From Capra hircus (Eukaryota > Chordata > Mammalia > Artiodactyla > Bovidae), in the NCBI RefSeq assembly GCF_001704415.2, contig NC_030826.1, positions 29,011,324 through 29,075,323 of the forward strand: a stretch of 64,000 nucleotides of DNA, given 5' to 3'. How positions within the stretch are numbered: position 1 is the first letter of the stretch; each line of letters opens with the position of its first letter. Below, piece by piece: positions 12,749 to 25,255 of this stretch. The translations under genes were made by a program, and so were the position numbers. The notes beneath the pieces are model-generated. The model saw nothing but the letters and a program-made list of their open reading frames with translations. It had not been told where the DNA came from and made no database searches.

Positions 12749-13039
12749 TTACAGAATAATAATAATAATAATAAAAGGTATCATTATGGCCATCTAGTGT
12801 CTTCCACAGATGCGCTTTTCTCTCATCATTTTTTTTGTTTCTTTGTCCTTTTTCTCTGAGTTTTGAAAAAAATTTTCAGGTTGGTCCCTACACATGAATA
12901 TTCCCCTTAAAAAATTTTTAAAATAAAAAAATTAACTAAATAATTAAAGCAGACAAAATAATACTCACAACATACATATAACAAATAGGCTACCATCATC
13001 AGTTTAAAATCGAACAGTATCTTAGATGCTCCTCCCCGG

Positions 13040-13740
13040 TCACCTCTATCCTGAAACGTACGGTTATCATCCCCTTGCATTTCTTTCTAGTCTTATTGAC
13101 ACCATGAACATGCATATCTTTTTACATTGTCTAGTTTATGCATTTTTTCTTATGCAAATGCACTCAAGTTACACACGCTCTTCTGTGCATTGCCTCTCCC
13201 TTCCCATCTTCACGTCTGTGAGAGTCATCCGTGCTGATGGATATGGCTGCAATTAGTTTTTATGGTGCTGTAGTGTTTCCTTGTGTGAATGCACCCCATT
13301 GTATCAATTCTGCCCATGCACAGTGGGAAATTTCTGGATTCTTGCGATTACAAAGAATGCTGCAGTTCACATTCTGGTATATGCCATCCTCTGCACACAC
13401 ACATAAGGATTTCTCTAGAACAGTCATTCCCAAACTTGACTGCACATTGGAATCACGTGGGAATTAACACAACAACAGCCTATTGATGTGTGGCTCATCC
13501 CCCCTCACCACCACCCAAGGCATTCTGGCTTAACTGGTATAGGGTCTGACTGGCATGTGAGTATCAGAAAGCGGGTTTGGAACAATTGCCCTCGTGTGTC
13601 TGCCTGGCAGTGGAATTGCCAGGTTGTAGGCTATGTGCATCTTCTGTGCTACAGTTTTTCTTGCGAGGAATGTGGGAAAATTCCAATTGCTTCAGGTTTT
13701 CACCAGTGTGTGGTATTGTCTGATTAATGAACATTTTTGG
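13040..13740 (-). repeat. Old L1-like segment, antisense, with an apparent MER5-like insertion
   Basis: Antisense L1-like wording on both sides (GATGGATATGGCTGCAATTA; GTGGAATTGCCAGGTTG). A MER5-like hAT piece begins at about 13420 (CAGTCATTCCCAAACTTGAC). Boundaries are approximate. Confidence 0.5.
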
Positions 13741-14109
13741 TAACATCAATTCTACCATTTGCAAAGGGAGTGGGGATATGAGCTTTAATCTGCTATTGTT
13801 TTTAGTTTCTTTATATTCCTCCTTTATCAATCCCTTAATGCTACTTTTATTTATCTTGTTCTCTTCTTTTCACCTGAGTCTGTTTTCCCTTGTAATCCTA
13901 TATTTCAGAAAGGTCATGTTTTCTTGTATCCTCTGGTGGATGCAAAAAATTTCCTGGCATTTTCCTACTGATGCAACAATGGATGGTTATCAGTGGCTTG
14001 CTCTTCCTTTAGGCCTTATAATAATGCATCTGCTTTCTTTGTTGTTGTTGTTCCCCTCTGGATTTTTTCGTGGACCCCATGCTGATTTTGTTCTCCCTCT
14101 CTTTTTTAA

Positions 14110-14281
14110 AAAAATCTGGCTGTGTTGGGTCTTAGTTGTGGCATGCATTCGGAATCTTTTGTTGTGACGTGGGCTCAGTAGAAGAGCTGGAGGTGGGATC
14201 TTAGTTTCCTGACCAGGTATTGAACCCGTGTCCCCTTCATTGGAAGGTGAATTGTTAACCAATGGACCACTAGGGAAGTCT
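14110..14281 (-). mobile_element. CHR-type SINE fragment, antisense
   Basis: CTGGCTGTGTTGGGTCTTAG start, GACCAGGTATTGAACCCGTG box, end GGACCACTAGGGAAGTC. Confidence 0.85.
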
Positions 14282-14979
14282 CTCGTTTTGTTGCTCTGAC
14301 TAACACATGATCTAATACTTGTCAGCAGTTAGAAGGCAAATCACCCGTGGTCTCATGGGAGACACTGGTCCCTTTTCCTACCCAGGCTACAGCTGAAGTG
14401 AGGCTTGATCAATGCAGATCCTGGTGCATTTCTTTGATTAAAACAGGCTCTCACTTGGGATTCCGCAGCTCTGTGGGGTGGCATCTTCCTCTCGCTCTGA
14501 CTTAACTGATTCAATGCCAGATCTTCCTAGGTTAAGGGAGGGGGCAGGCAGGAGAAAGTTAGAATGCCCATGGCCTTTTCTGAAAAATGGAGATGATAAT
14601 AGCATCTGTGGATTTATCACACAGAAAGGGCTTAGCATAATGTTTGACAGATGGCAAACATTTAATAAGTGGTAGTTGCCCTCGTATTTTATTGTTGGCA
14701 TATTACTAGCGTATTGTATATTTGTGAGTATATTATTGACAGGTAGTATCATTACTATTCATCCTACTGGAATGAAAGCTACAGTGAAGGTAAGATAATT
14801 TTGTCTTTTTTTGTTCATTTCTTTATCCTCAGCAACTAGAACAGTGCATGACACATGGTACACACCCGAGAAATATTTGTTGGATGAATGAAATTTAGAG
14901 AATTTGGAGAGGTTATAGTCAGAATTGCTCACCATGTGCTATTTTGAATCAGAAGTTGGCAGTGTTACTTAGTGAAAAA

Positions 14980-15335
14980 TTTGAATCAACCTATATATAG
15001 GTCAAATAGCAAGGGTTAGTTGAATAAATTACAGCGCGTCATATGCTGGAATGCTATGTTGCTATTGCAAATTATATTGTGCAATATTTTTTGACTGGGG
15101 AAATGTTTACTTATATTGTTGGAATGAAAAAATTATAAAAAAAACTGTGTGTACTGTGTCATCTCAAATATATAAAAACTGTGTGTATATAGAAAAAAAC
15201 TGAAAGTAACAAAACACTCATAATGGTTGTCTCTGGTGGTGGGATTAAAGATAATTGTGAATTTGCTTCTGTGAGCTTCTTGGTGTTTTCCAAATATGTT
15301 TATAATAAGCATACGTTATTCTGGAAGTAAGAAAA
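14980..15335 (+). repeat. Ancient LINE 3'-end fragment
   Basis: AT-rich sequence resembling the sense 3' end of an old mammalian L1 (GGTTGTCTCTGGTGGTGGGA, TTCCAAATATGTTTATAATA). No ORF. Confidence 0.5.
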
Positions 15336-15459
15336 TCGTAATTTTTAACAGATGTGTACCAAAGATGAATTAAGTGGCATAGATTCCAGGGATGCAGTAC
15401 TGTTAGTACAGATCTGGAACAATAACGTCGGGAAGGCTAAAGTTGGGAGTGGTTTAGGG

Positions 15460-15650
15460 CAGTGGTCCCCAGCCTTTTTGGCATGAGGGACTGGTCCCAT
15501 GAAAGACAACTTTTCCACAGACTGGGGCGGGGGAGTAGTTTGGGGATGATTCAAGAGCATTACATTTATTGTGCACTTTATTTCTGTTATTATCACATGA
15601 GTTCTACCTCAGGTCATCAAGCATTAGATCCTGGAGGTTGGGAACCCCTG
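15460..15650. mobile_element. Non-autonomous hAT DNA transposon with intact termini and 8-bp duplication
   Basis: A 191-bp element bounded by imperfect 15-bp inverted repeats (CAGTGGTCCCCAGCC; reverse complement of the right end is CAGGGGTTCCCAACC) and flanked by perfect direct repeats GTTTAGGG at 15452-15459 and 15651-15658. Inverted repeats starting CAG and an 8-bp duplication are diagnostic of the hAT superfamily. It has no transposase. Confidence 0.9.
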
Positions 15651-15959
15651 GTTTAGGGTTCAAAGGAAAATTTAAAAGACAATAAAATGGCTACTAGATC
15701 AGTTAATGGTCTTAGTTGCAGCTAACCAGAAACTAACTCTGGCCAGTCTGAGCAGCAAGACAGTCTACTTAAAGGGACCAGAGCAGCTCACAGAATTGCC
15801 TGGAGAACAGGAGGACCGTGGCAGCAGCCCCTCAGAGAGAAACAGTGCTCGAATTCTGCTGCAGAGATAGCCCAGTTTTCCCTGCTGATGCTGAGTGCAG
15901 GGTCAGTTCTGCTGCCCTGGGACCTGAGCTCTCCCCTGGGAACCAGAGCCCTCATTACA

Positions 15960-16135
15960 GATGGTGCTCAAACTCAAACACAGCTGTGTTCCTGGGAGCG
16001 TTAGAAATATGCAGATTCCCAGGTTCTATCCCAGACCTACTGAGTCAGACTCTCTCAGAGTGGGACCCGCCCTTCTGCATCTCAGCAGGACTTCCGGGTA
16101 ATTCTTGAAGAGACTAAGGTTTGAGAAGCACTCTC
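15960..16135. mobile_element. MER5-like hAT relic
   Basis: Contains AAATATGCAGATTCCCAGG, CAGACCTACTGAGTCAGA and GGTTTGAGAAGCACTC, matching the MER5A wording as I remember it. Termini are degraded. Confidence 0.75.
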
Positions 16136-16504
16136 CGTAGTTGCTGGTGATTCTTTGCATTCAAAGTCTAAGAGACATGTCTCTGATCAGCAAGCTCTGG
16201 GTCACGTGCCCATATCCTTGCTTCAGAGGAGGCTGGGGAGTGGGTGTCAGCAGTGATCAGCTCTGTGCTGATTTATGGGGGTGTGGGGTTCTCAAGACCT
16301 AGAGAAACGGTCCAGATGTTGACCCACGAAGAGGAATGACTGGTGTCTACATCCCATCCCAACATTTGGAGCAATCAAAGAGGCATTTAGGGATAAGGTC
16401 ATTGTGTCAGCAGTATTGATGATCATTTTTCCCTGGCCTTTGTCAGGAACAAGAACAAAATCTTCAAACGGAAAAACACACAACGAATTCTCTTTTAAAT
16501 CTTT

Positions 16505-17205
16505 TTAGCATTTAAAAATCATTAACATTTATTTTTAATTGGAAGATAATTGCTTTACAATGTTGTGTTGGTTTCTGCTGTACAATTCATTTTTTTTATT
16601 GAGGTAACATTGTATGTTTCATGTGTCCAACATTATGTTTCTAGTTCTTTATACCCTACAGCATGCTTACCACCAAAACTTCAGTTTCCATACAGTTACC
16701 TTTCTTTACCCACTTTTCCCTCCCTGCTGCCCCTTCCCCTCTGATAAGGGCCACTCTGTTCTCTGAATGTATGTGTTTGCTTTTGTTTGGTTTATTCACT
16801 TCCTTTTTTTTTTTTCTTTGCTATATTCCATATAAAAGTGAAATCATATGGTATTTGTCTTTCTCCATCTGACGTAGTTCACTTAGTATAATACCCTCAA
16901 GGTCCACTTGTGTTCTCACAGCTGGCAGGATTTTTATCTTCTTTATGGCCCAGTAGTATCCCACAGTGTATGCGTACCGCATCTTCTTTCTCCATTCATG
17001 TGGTGGACACTTAAATTGTTTCCCTGACTACTGCACACAATGCTTCAGTGACCACTGGTGCACACATATCTTTTCAAATTAGTGCCTTTGCATCCTTGGG
17101 ATAAATACCCAGAAGCGGGATAGCTGTATCATGCAGCAGTTCTGTACTCCATCTTTTTAAAGGAGTCTCTATGCTGACTTCCACAGTGGCTGCACCGATC
17201 TACAA
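16505..17205 (-). repeat. L1 LINE fragment, antisense
   Basis: Antisense L1 wording (GATAATTGCTTTACAATGTT, ATATTCCATATAAAAGTGAA, GGGATAAATACCCAGAAGCG). Non-coding. Confidence 0.75.
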
Positions 17206-17999
17206 AATTTTCAGATTAAAAAAAAACCTCAGTAACGTGTATTGTCTATAGATGCATACAAGTGCCCTAAACATACCCAATGCAAAGGAATTCTATCACT
17301 TCTTCTTTTGGGGATGGAAGTGGGGTTTCAGCTGTGTTTGAGACATCTTGTTTCCTCACGAAAATTATTTGAGACAAATATGGCAGACATCTGTTTCATC
17401 ATGGTAGTGAGAACATGGATGCAAGCATAGTATTAATAACATTTAACTCCTGACACACCTTGGGTCTGAGCAGAAGAGACTCTCCCTGCAGGGCTGGGCC
17501 TCATCCTGCTGTGTGAGCGTCATACCTCATCTGTTGCTGGACTGTGGGCAGGTCCTCGAGAAGGACCAGACACGATACAGGCTGTCACCAGAGCTTTTGG
17601 GTAGGTTTGTAGATGATTATCTCCGGCTGGAGGCACATCAGCAGATTGCCAGCTCTTGGCTCTTCCTACCCAAAAATGTTATCTATAAGTCAGGTGAGAA
17701 CATGGCAGGGACGCCGTCAGATTTGCAGGTGATGTGAAAGCAGAATTCATGAAAGACCCCCCACTTGACGCAAGATCTCAAGAGCTCTGGTGCTCAGGAG
17801 TCAAGATGGGGTCCCTGACGTAATCATCTCAACAAGTGGAAATAAGAAGCTAGAGTCAATGAAACACAATTATAGACTACAAAGACAGTACTTCATTGAG
17901 CTTAAAACCAATAACTACTTGTAGACACCTGGCTTGGCAGGCTCGCATGTGAAAATTCCGGGAGCCTTAAAACCTTTTGTAATCCGCCAATAGGAGTGT

Positions 18000-18850
18000 A
18001 CATTTGTTCTGGAGGGTAAGTTGGTGATAAGTAATGAAAAGCCTCACAAAGAAATGCATGTCTTTTGATCCAGCAATTCAACCTCTAGGAATTATTAAGA
18101 AATCATCAGATATGCTAAGTGAAGTAAGTCGGATAGAGAAAGACAAATACTGCTTGATCTCACTGACACGGAGAATCTACAAAAGTTGAATTCAGGGAGT
18201 CAGAGTAGAGTGGTGGTTCCTAGGGGCTGGTGGGAGGTGTAGGGAACAGGAAGATATTGATTGAAGGGTACAAACATCCAGTTATAAGATTACCAAGTTC
18301 TGCGGATCTCATGGTGATCATAGCTGATGATACTGTATCACATACTTGAAAGTTGCTAAGAAAAGCAGATTGGAAATTCTCTCCCCACAAAGAAGAAATG
18401 GTACCCATGTGATGCCATAGAGGTGTTGGCCAATACTATGATGATCATCATTTTGCAATATATAAGTGTAGCAAATGAAAATCAACATGTTGAACACCTT
18501 AGACTCACACAATGTTATATGTCTATTTATATCTCAATAAAGCTGGAAATAAAAGAAACCATCAGAGAAACGTGCAGAGACAGATGTATAAGGAGGTTTA
18601 TCAAAGCATTGTTGATAATAGCAAAACAAAACACAGCTGTACACAACCCATCCAGATGGTACTGGTTAGATATATACCATACATGGACTATTAAACAACT
18701 GATAGAAAAGACAATATAATAAGCAGATAAAATAGTCTGGAAGAAAATGTTTACAATGATTATGACTGGGTGGTGGGTTGTGAGAATTTTTAAATTTATC
18801 TTTTGTTTATTTTTATTTTCTCATTTTCCAAGGTTATGTGTTGCTTGTAC
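18000..18850 (+). mobile_element. Old L1 fragment split by a younger L1 3' end
   Basis: The outer L1 (CTTTTGATCCAGCAATTCAA up to about 18110; continuing from 18553, CAAAGCATTGTTGATAATAG) is interrupted by the inner L1 3' end. Both are in sense orientation and lack ORFs. Confidence 0.8.
18111..18552 (+). mobile_element. L1 3'-end insertion nested in older L1
   Basis: Starts TATGCTAAGTGAAGTAAGTC (a standard 3' L1 ORF2-end/UTR start) and ends CAATAAAGCTGGAAATAA. Flanked by 14-bp repeats AAGAAATCATCAGA (18097-18110) and AAGAAACCATCAGA (18553-18566), one mismatch. Confidence 0.88.
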
Positions 18851-19405
18851 GATGGAGAAGCAATGATTTTTAAAAATTAGTTTTAGTTGAATATATAGAC
18901 AAATAGACAGGAATAAAGCAGGCCTTTGCAGTCAGAGAACAGCAAAAGTGGATCACGACACAGAACTAGTTCAGTAAAAAAAGAATGCTGTTGGCACCAC
19001 TAAATTCCTGAGATCAGAGCCTGCACTGCTGAGCCCTCTGGCCTGGACACTGGAAGTCAAGACTTGTACCCCTGCCCCACTCTGTTCCTCTTTCCTAGCT
19101 TCAATTCCCCTCCCTCCCCTCACTTCAAAGCCTAGAAGCGTGTGCATCTGATTGACAGTCTAGGTTACCAGCCATGCTTGAGCTTCATGGGAGGCTGGGA
19201 GAGGAAGATCCAGAATTTTCTACTTATCTAGTTACTGTAGGACTCTGCCTCACATTTGAGCAGCCCAAAAAACACCAAAGTCCACTTTAGCATTTGACTT
19301 ATTTTTTTCCTTCCTTTCTTTCTGTCTCCCTTTTTCTTGAAGTTTGAGTTGATTTACAGTGTCATGTTAGTTTCAAGTGTACAGTATAGTGATTCAGTTA
19401 CGTAG

Positions 19406-19846
19406 CTCAGTTCAGTTCAGTCGCTCAGTCGTGTCCGACTCTCTGCGACCCCATGAATCGCAGCACACCAGGCCTCCCTGTCCATCACCAACTCCCAGAG
19501 TTCACTCAGACTCACGTCCATCAAGTCGGTGATGCCCTTCAGCCATCTCATCCTCTGTCGTCCCCTTCTCCTCCTGCCCGCAATCCCTCCCAGCATCAGA
19601 GTCTTTTCCAGTGAGTCAGCTCTTCGCATGAGGTGGCCAAAGTACTGGAGTTTCGGCTTTAGCATCATTCCTTCCAAAGAACACCCAGGGCTGACCTCCT
19701 TCAGAATGGACTGGTTGGATCTCCCTGCAGTCCAAGGGACTCTCAAGAGTCTTCTCCAACACCACAGTTCAAAAGCATCAATTCTTTGGCGCTCAGCCTT
19801 CTTCACAGTCCAACTCTCACAGCCATACACGACCACAGGATAGTTA
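19406..19846 (-). mobile_element. BovB LINE 3' fragment, antisense
   Basis: Well-preserved antisense BovB tail (GTGTCCGACTCTCTGCGACC to CGACCACAGG). It lies 1.6 kb from the plus-oriented BovB element, giving an inverted pair that shares about 430 bp. Confidence 0.9.
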
Positions 19847-21239
19847 TTATAAAACACTGAGTATAATTTCCATCTTGCACTGCTCCTCAATGGGTCTCCC
19901 TGTTTCCAGTCTCCCCTTGGAGCCCATCGGCAAGCTGGCAGCAAGGCTCTTAGTGGTGGACATCAGGGTGGGTGCTCCAGTATCATTCCAGCTCAGAGGC
20001 CTGGCCCAAGGCAGGCATGGCACGTGCCTCTCTCCTCTGACAGGGCCATGTGACCCAATGAGATGAGGGGTGGGGTACCTGTAGGGAAGATGCTTTAGGG
20101 TTTATTTGTGCCTGAATGTGTTACTGGCACTGCCTTTTTTGCAGCCACCTCAGGGAAAGGCAATAACTAGTGTTGGCACAGTGGAGACTCGGAGAGATTC
20201 TGGAGTGTCTGTGGGGTTGGTTGTACCATGCCTGTAGCTTGCCTGCCCTTTATTTCCAGTAAGATGATCAATGTCCTTATTGTTTAAGTTGGTTTTCATT
20301 GAATGTCTGTTATTTGCAGTGGAAAGCATTGTCCCTGATAGTCATTTAGCCAGAATACAAGTCTAATCATTTCCCTTCTCTGTGGTTTTTGCATTGCCTT
20401 TGGAATCAAGTTCATGTTCCTTAACATGGTTCACGAAGTTCTTAGGTTGTAATCAGATAATCCTGTGTCCTCTTCCACAAACACCCCACACTTCTACTCT
20501 TTTTCTTCCCTAGGATGTTCTTGTCCTCTTTCTCCATCTACTGGACTTTTATTCACCTCCCAAGGTCAGCTCAAGTGGCAGCTCATCTTTGAAGTTTTCC
20601 TTAATGCCCAGGCAGGATAAATGAATCCTTTAAGTGTCTCCAAGCACTTTGTGTCTGTATTATAGAGCTTTCTGTAGCCTCACACACAATGGCAGGAACT
20701 TCTGTTTTTGCTCCTTTGCTAAAATAAGAATTCCTTGAAGGCTACTACTATGTTCCATCCTCCTTGTTGCTCTCATATCTTGTGTAGGACCTAATGATTC
20801 TATAAGTACTAGTGAAATGTTTATGGGGTACATCCTTGGTCTTCCAGATTGTAGATAACCCAGTATATGGCTATTAACTTATTATTTTATTAAAAATAAA
20901 GTGATTATTACAGTAATAATGTCTTTTGGACTTTGCACTTTAAGAAGCTCTTTAATACACACTGTCTCAATTAATCCTCCCAGAATTCCTGTAACACAAA
21001 CATTATCCCCACTTCACAGACAAAACTGCGTAACCAATCAAAGTATATTTGTTGAGTGCCTACAATTTGCATAATGCTATGCAAAAGGCCAGCTGTGGAG
21101 GGAGGTGGCAAAGAAGTAAAAACCATAGTCTCTCTTCTCACAGAGTTTACAATTTATTCAGGGAGATAAAAAAAATAAAACAAATGTGTCAATCACAAGA
21201 GACAAGAGCAGTGCAATACAGCAGTGCAGAGATTTTTTT
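19847..21239. other. Intergenic stretch without gene
   Basis: Mostly unique sequence. An antisense MIR-like relic lies at about 20930-21035 (TTATCCCCACTTCACAGAC). No convincing coding or promoter signal. Confidence 0.5.
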
Positions 21240-21380
21240 CCATGTATTATTTATTTATTGGAGGATAATTGTTTTACAATGTTGGATTAGTTTATGCTGT
21301 ACAACAGAGTGAGTCAGCTATATGTATACATATATTCCCTCCCTCTTGAACCTCCCTCCCACCCAGCCTCATCCCACAGT
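21240..21380 (-). repeat. Short antisense L1 fragment
   Basis: TTGGAGGATAATTGTTTTAC and AGTGAGTCAGCTATATGTAT, typical of antisense bovine L1 3' regions. It lies just before the BovB element. Confidence 0.65.
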
Positions 21381-21419
21381 GCAAAAATAATGAAGGCAAT
21401 TATTTATTACATAATAAGA

Positions 21420-23292
21420 GAGGAATATAAGACATAAGGACCACAAGAACTACCATAAGAAAGGAGAATAGGAAAGATATATCCATCTGAATGCACAGTT
21501 TCAAAGAATAGCAAGGAGAGATAAGAAAGCCTTCCTAAGTGATCAATGCAAAGAAACAGAGGAAAACAACAGAATGGGAAAGACTAGAGATCTCTTCAAG
21601 AAAATTAGAGATACCAAGGGAACATTTCATGCAAAGATGGCCACAATAAAGGACAGAAATTGTATGGACCTAACAGAAGCAAAAGATATTAAGAAGAGGT
21701 GGCAAGAATACACAGAAGAACTATACAAAAAAGATCTCCATGACCCAGATCATCATGATGGTGTGATCACTCATCTAGAGCCAGACATCCTGGAATGTGA
21801 AGTCCAGTGGGCCTTAGGAAGCATCACTATGAACAAAGCTAGTGGAGGTGATGGAATTCCAGCTGAGCTATTTCAAATCCTAAAAGATGATGCTGTGTAA
21901 GTGCTGCACTCAATATGTCAGCAAATTTGGAAAACTCAGCAGTGGCCACAGGACTGGAAAAGGTCAGTTTTCATTCCAATCCCTAAGAAAGGCAATGCCA
22001 AAGAATGCTCAAACTACCGCACAATTGCACTCATCTCACACGCTAGCAAAATAATGCTGAAAATTCTCCAAGCTGGGCTTCAATAGTACATGAACTGAAA
22101 ACTTCCAGATGTTCAAGCTGGGTTTAGAAAAGGCAGAGGAACCAGAGATCAAATTACCAATATCTGTTGGATCATAGAAGAAGCAAGAGAGTTCCAGAAA
22201 AACATCTACTTCTGCTTCACTGACTATACTAAAGCCTTTGACTGTGTGGATCACAACAAACTGGAAAATTCTTAAAGAGATGGAAATTCCATACCACCTT
22301 ACCTGCCTCTTGAGAAATCTGATGCAGGTCAAGAAGCATCAGTTAGAACCAGACATGGAACAACAGGCTGGTTCCAAATTGGGAAAGGAGTATGTCAAGG
22401 CTGTATATTGTTGCCTTGCTTATTTAACTTATATGTAGAGTATATCATGCAAAATGCTGGGCCGGATGAAGCACAAGCTGAAATCAAGACTGCCGGGAGA
22501 AATATCAATAACCTCTGTTATGCAGATGACACCACCCTTATGGCAGAAAGTGAAGAGGAACTGAAGAACCTCTTGATGAAAGTGAAAGAGGAGAGTGAAA
22601 AAGTTGGCTTAAAACTCAACATCTAAAAAACTAAGATCATGGCATCTGGTCCCATCGCTTCATGGCAAATAGATGAGGAAACAATGGAAACAGTGACAGA
22701 TTATTTTCTTGAGCTCTAAAATCACTGCAGATGGTGACTGCAGGCTTGAAATTAAAAGATGCTTGCTCCTTGGAAGAAAGACTATGACCAACCTAGACAG
22801 CATATTAAAAAGCAGAGACATTACTTTGCCAACAAAAGTCCATCTGGTCAAAGCTATGGTTTTTCCAGCAGTCTTGTATGGATGTGAGAGTTGGATCATA
22901 AGCAAAGTTGAATGCCAAGAATTGATGTTTTTGAACTGTGGTGTTGGATAAGACTTTCGATAGTCCCTTGGACTGCAAGGAGAGCAAACCAGCAATCCTC
23001 AAGGAAATCAGTCCTAAATAGTCATTGGAAGGACTGATGCTGAAGCTGAAGCTCCAATACCTTGGCCACCTGATGTGAAGAACTGACTCATTGGAAAAGA
23101 CCCTGATGTTGGGAAAGATTGAAGGCAGGAGGATAAGGGGACGACAGAGGTTTAGATGTTAGATGTCCATCACTGACTCGATGGACATGAGTTTGAGCGA
23201 GCTCCAGGAGTTTGTGAAGGACAGGGAAGCCTGGCATGCTGCAGTCCATGGGGTCGAAGAGAGTCGGACACAACTGAGTGACTGAATTGAAC
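21420..23292 (+). mobile_element. BovB LINE, 5'-truncated and broken reverse transcriptase ORF
   Basis: RTE-clade LINE characteristic of ruminants. The reverse transcriptase open frame survives in pieces: 21574-21900 (KASGGDGIPAELFQ), 21901-22086 (PIPKKGNAKECSNYRTIALI) and 22408-22626 with the catalytic Y-A-D-D box near 22520. Stops lie between the first two pieces and at 22624, and the middle part (22087-22407) shifts frame, so the element is dead. The 3' end (GTCGGACACAACTGAGTGACTG) matches the tail shared by Bov-A SINEs. The 5' boundary is approximate. Confidence 0.93.
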
Positions 23293-23492
23293 CATAAGAG
23301 TTCAGATAACTCTTAAGTTATGAAGCATCTTCCAAAAAAGATTGAACCTGGACTGTCGGGATCCGTGGGATTTCACAAAATAAGGAAGGGGAAAGGCATT
23401 CGCTGTGAAAAGGGAAAGCTAACAGAGAAAGTACATCTCTAGGTGGCAAGGAAGAAGAGGGGATAGTGAAAGTCCCGTGGAAATGGATGAAG

Positions 23493-23630
23493 GTTTGTTG
23501 AATGGATGGGTGGATGAATGGATGAGTATATGGATGGATGAATAGATAGATACACAGCTATCTATCTGAAAAGATAGGTAGATAGGTGGCTGGGTGGCTG
23601 GGTGTATGACTGGATGAACAGATGGATGAA
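23493..23630. repeat. (TGGA)n / (TAGA)n degenerate microsatellite
   Basis: Imperfect tetranucleotide array (GGATGGGTGGATGAATGGAT and onward) about 140 bp long. Confidence 0.85.
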
Positions 23631-23723
23631 ATTGCAGGTCGCAGAGGCTAGCGCTCATTTTGCTGACCAAACACAGCAGCACAATGATGACTTCTGTTCT
23701 CTTCACAAAGTAACTTGGTTTAG

Positions 23724-23855
23724 GGACTCCCCCGGCAGTCCAGTGGTTAAAACTCTGTGCCTCCACTGCAAGGGGCACAGGTTTGATCCCTGGTTGGGAA
23801 ACTAAGATCTTGCATGCTGTGCAGTGTGGCCGAAAACAAATAAACAAAACCCCAA
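23724..23855 (+). mobile_element. CHR-type SINE fragment, sense
   Basis: GGGACTCCCCCGGCAGTCCA head, TTTGATCCCTGGTTGGGAAA box, A-rich end. Partial copy lacking most of the long body. Confidence 0.8.
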
Positions 23856-23859
23856 AGTA

Positions 23860-25055
23860 ACTTGGTTTAGCTCATCCAGATGAAAGAAAGACATTGTGGG
23901 TGTCCAAAATCACTTGCTGATTTGAAACATTTGAATGGGGTCAGAGGTACACGGACAGGCCTGGGCTTAGGATGTCATCAGGCCAGGATAGCCTTTTAAC
24001 ATTATGCATGGGTATGTTTTCTCCAAACACATGTGTGGAGACACACACGAGACTTTGTTTGGGATTTTTCTTTTCCTTTTTACTGCCTTATGCCAAATTT
24101 TTGTTTTGACTGAATTGTCACTTTCCAACTTCCCGTATGTGGGAGCCCAAAGCCCCATGAGTCAGCATAAATGAGACACTTGGACCCATAATAACGGTGG
24201 TAGCAAGTGTTTACATAACTTGGGTAGAGGATAGAGTTCAGCTTGTTTGGGAAAAGGATATTCTTGATGGGACGGTAGACTTGGTCCCTTAGTTCTATCC
24301 TTACTCCTGATGTAATCACATCCAAGGTTGATGGGCTTATGTGATTAACTTGAGAGGAGAATTGCCCCCTAGCTTTTGATCCCTAACTACTGATGAAGCC
24401 ACATTATTAGCATAATGTGGCCACATTTCTGCCTGCTCCACAGTCTAACCCATCATCTGGGTTCCTGGTATGGAATTTCTGGCTGCACACCAGAGCCAAG
24501 GGCCATGCATTTGAACACGGGGGCTTTTCCTCCAGCAGAGGTGCTTTCCAGCCGGGGGTTTTTCCTAGGAGAGGTCTAGCTCCAGTCTAAGTCAGAATGT
24601 TTGGACTCAGTCTGAAGTGTGCCTTTCTTCTCAGTTTTAAAAAATTTCCCAGCCTGAGATGGCTTGAGCAGCCTTCATTCAGATGTCTTGTGGTTTCTCT
24701 GTGAAGGCTTTTCTGGAAGACACTGTTGTTTAACCACACAAGTCATTTCTGGTCCCTTTTTTTCCCTCCAGCTGCCTGCAATTACAGAAGCTGGAAAACC
24801 AAGTACAGAATTTCCCACATGCGGCCATGTAATCTGATTTGGGCCAGTGAGAAGAATAGGAAGTCTAGCTGGGGCTCCTGGGAAAATTTTTCTTCCTTAT
24901 AGGAAAGACAAGCTGAAATGCTCTGGGATGTCACCTTTCCCTCCTTTTCCCCATCTCGAATGCATTTATGTTGAGATATGACTTGAACAGTTTAAGGAGG
25001 TTGGATTGGTGGGCTGAACAAATTTTGCAGATACTTACTGAACCTCCACTGTGTG
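23860..25055. other. Intergenic stretch without gene
   Basis: Unique sequence with scattered old-repeat wording at about 24240-24365 (GATGTAATCACATCCAAGG). No coding evidence. Confidence 0.45.
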
Positions 25056-25059
25056 CCTG

Positions 25060-25255
25060 ACCGGTGGCTCAGTGGTAAAGAATCTGCTTGCCAAAGCAGG
25101 AGACACAGGTTTGATCCCTGGGTCAGGAAGATCCCTTGGAGAAGGGAATGGCTACCCACTCCAGTATTCTTGCCTGGAGAATCCCATGGACAGAGAAGCC
25201 TGGTGGGCTACAGTCCATGGGGTCATAAAAGAATTCAACACGACTGATTGAGCAC
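25060..25255 (+). mobile_element. Bov-tA SINE, sense
   Basis: GGTGGCTCAGTGGTAAAGAA head and BovB-like tail ending TTCAACACGACTGATTGAGC. Well preserved. Confidence 0.9.
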
